Origin: Prevotella sp. UBA3294
GTDB taxonomy: Bacteria; Bacteroidota; Bacteroidia; Bacteroidales; Bacteroidaceae
Length of the DNA stretch: 14,467 bases
Assembly: GCA_002361535.1 (NCBI GenBank)
Contig: DETG01000067.1
Location: 11,719 to 26,185, forward strand
Direction of reading: 5' to 3'
Below are positions 14,208-14,467 of this stretch, in pieces. The notes under the pieces are model-generated. The model saw nothing but the letters and a program-made list of their open reading frames with translations. It searched no databases and was not told where the DNA came from. The translations under genes and the position numbers were made by a program. Position 1 is the first letter of the stretch, and every line of letters begins with the position of its first letter.

Positions 14208-14467
14208 TCGATACACATGCCCATTTGGATGGGGAAGAATTCGCAGAGGATCGTGCTGAAGTAATAGCACGAGCCAAGGAGGCAGGAGTGAGCAAGGTGC
14301 TGGTTCCTGCCATCGACTATGCTTCTTCCATTGCCGTGATGCAACTCTGTGCCCAATATCCTCATTTCGCCTATCCTATGATCGGTCTTCATCCAGAGGA
14401 AGTGAAGGATGATTGGAGGGAAGAGCTGGAGAGAATCAGGAGTATTATTTCGAGGAGTGAGGAGTGT
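14204..14467 (+). CDS. TatD-family metal-dependent hydrolase, N-terminal part, cut by window edge
   Basis: The first 88 codons of a gene running off the right edge. The ATG at 14204 overlaps the stop of the previous gene (ATGA, 14204-14207). DTHAHLD (residues 3-9) supplies the first two metal-binding histidines (His5, His7), and GLHP with His63 is the next conserved motif. These are the landmarks of TatD-type DNases/hydrolases of the amidohydrolase superfamily (about 255-265 residues, cytoplasmic). The glutamate motif and the later histidines are outside the window. The last visible residues, IISRSEEC, come from a GAGGAGT direct repeat and do not look like the family at that position. This may be a short repeat-derived insertion in a variable loop, or the beginning of a disruption just past the edge. 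Confidence 0.88.
   Translation, partial: MIDTHAHLDGEEFAEDRAEVIARAKEAGVSKVLVPAIDYASSIAVMQLCAQYPHFAYPMIGLHPEEVKDDWREELERIRSIISRSEEC

Overview
The window looks like a chromosomal segment of a Bacteroidota member, most likely Prevotella or a close relative. The reasons are the TAnnTTTG / TTTG promoter elements, weak or absent Shine-Dalgarno sites, a PorQ homologue, an energy-transducer TonB of Bacteroidota layout, a DUF1573 protein, and a SusC/RagA-like VVVVGYGTQKK motif. Base composition looks near 50% GC (estimated by eye). Most of the content is housekeeping, and I see no insertion sequence, phage, CRISPR array, tRNA or rRNA.

Layout. (1) 1-1617, minus strand: a partial cellobiose phosphorylase (GH94) cut by the left edge, and a Bcp/PrxQ peroxiredoxin with its own complete promoter. 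(2) 1618-1910: a 293-bp divergent intergenic region with two full promoters facing outward and a GC-rich block between them. (3) 1911-10646, plus strand: a probable four-gene operon. It holds a 1857-residue secreted alpha-2-macroglobulin-like protein, a DUF1573 protein overlapping it by ATGA, the GTPase MeaB and the isoprenoid enzyme IspH. (4) 10647-12413, minus strand: porQ followed by cmk, separated by 117 bp that carry a 9-bp tandem repeat. ispH and cmk converge with no gap: their stop codons form TGATCA at the centre of a 30-bp near-perfect palindrome that looks like a shared bidirectional terminator. (5) 12414-12519: a divergent promoter region. (6) 12520-14467, plus strand: TonB-family protein, short-chain polyprenyl diphosphate synthase and TatD hydrolase (cut by the right edge), each pair joined by an ATGA overlap.

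How the genes relate. Two themes recur: the cell envelope (alpha-2-macroglobulin, DUF1573, PorQ, TonB) and isoprenoid supply (IspH, polyprenyl synthase). MeaB serves the methylmalonyl-CoA/propionate route typical of these anaerobes, and GH94 serves phosphorolytic use of cello-oligosaccharides. The most unusual item is the alpha-2-macroglobulin. It has no Cys-x-Glu-Gln thioester, yet it carries a SusC-type TonB-box/plug-start motif between its bait-region and ANA-like domains. I found no clear new multi-gene system. The best leads are that protein, the in-frame palindromic insertion in the GH94 gene, and the stop-codon-centred terminator.
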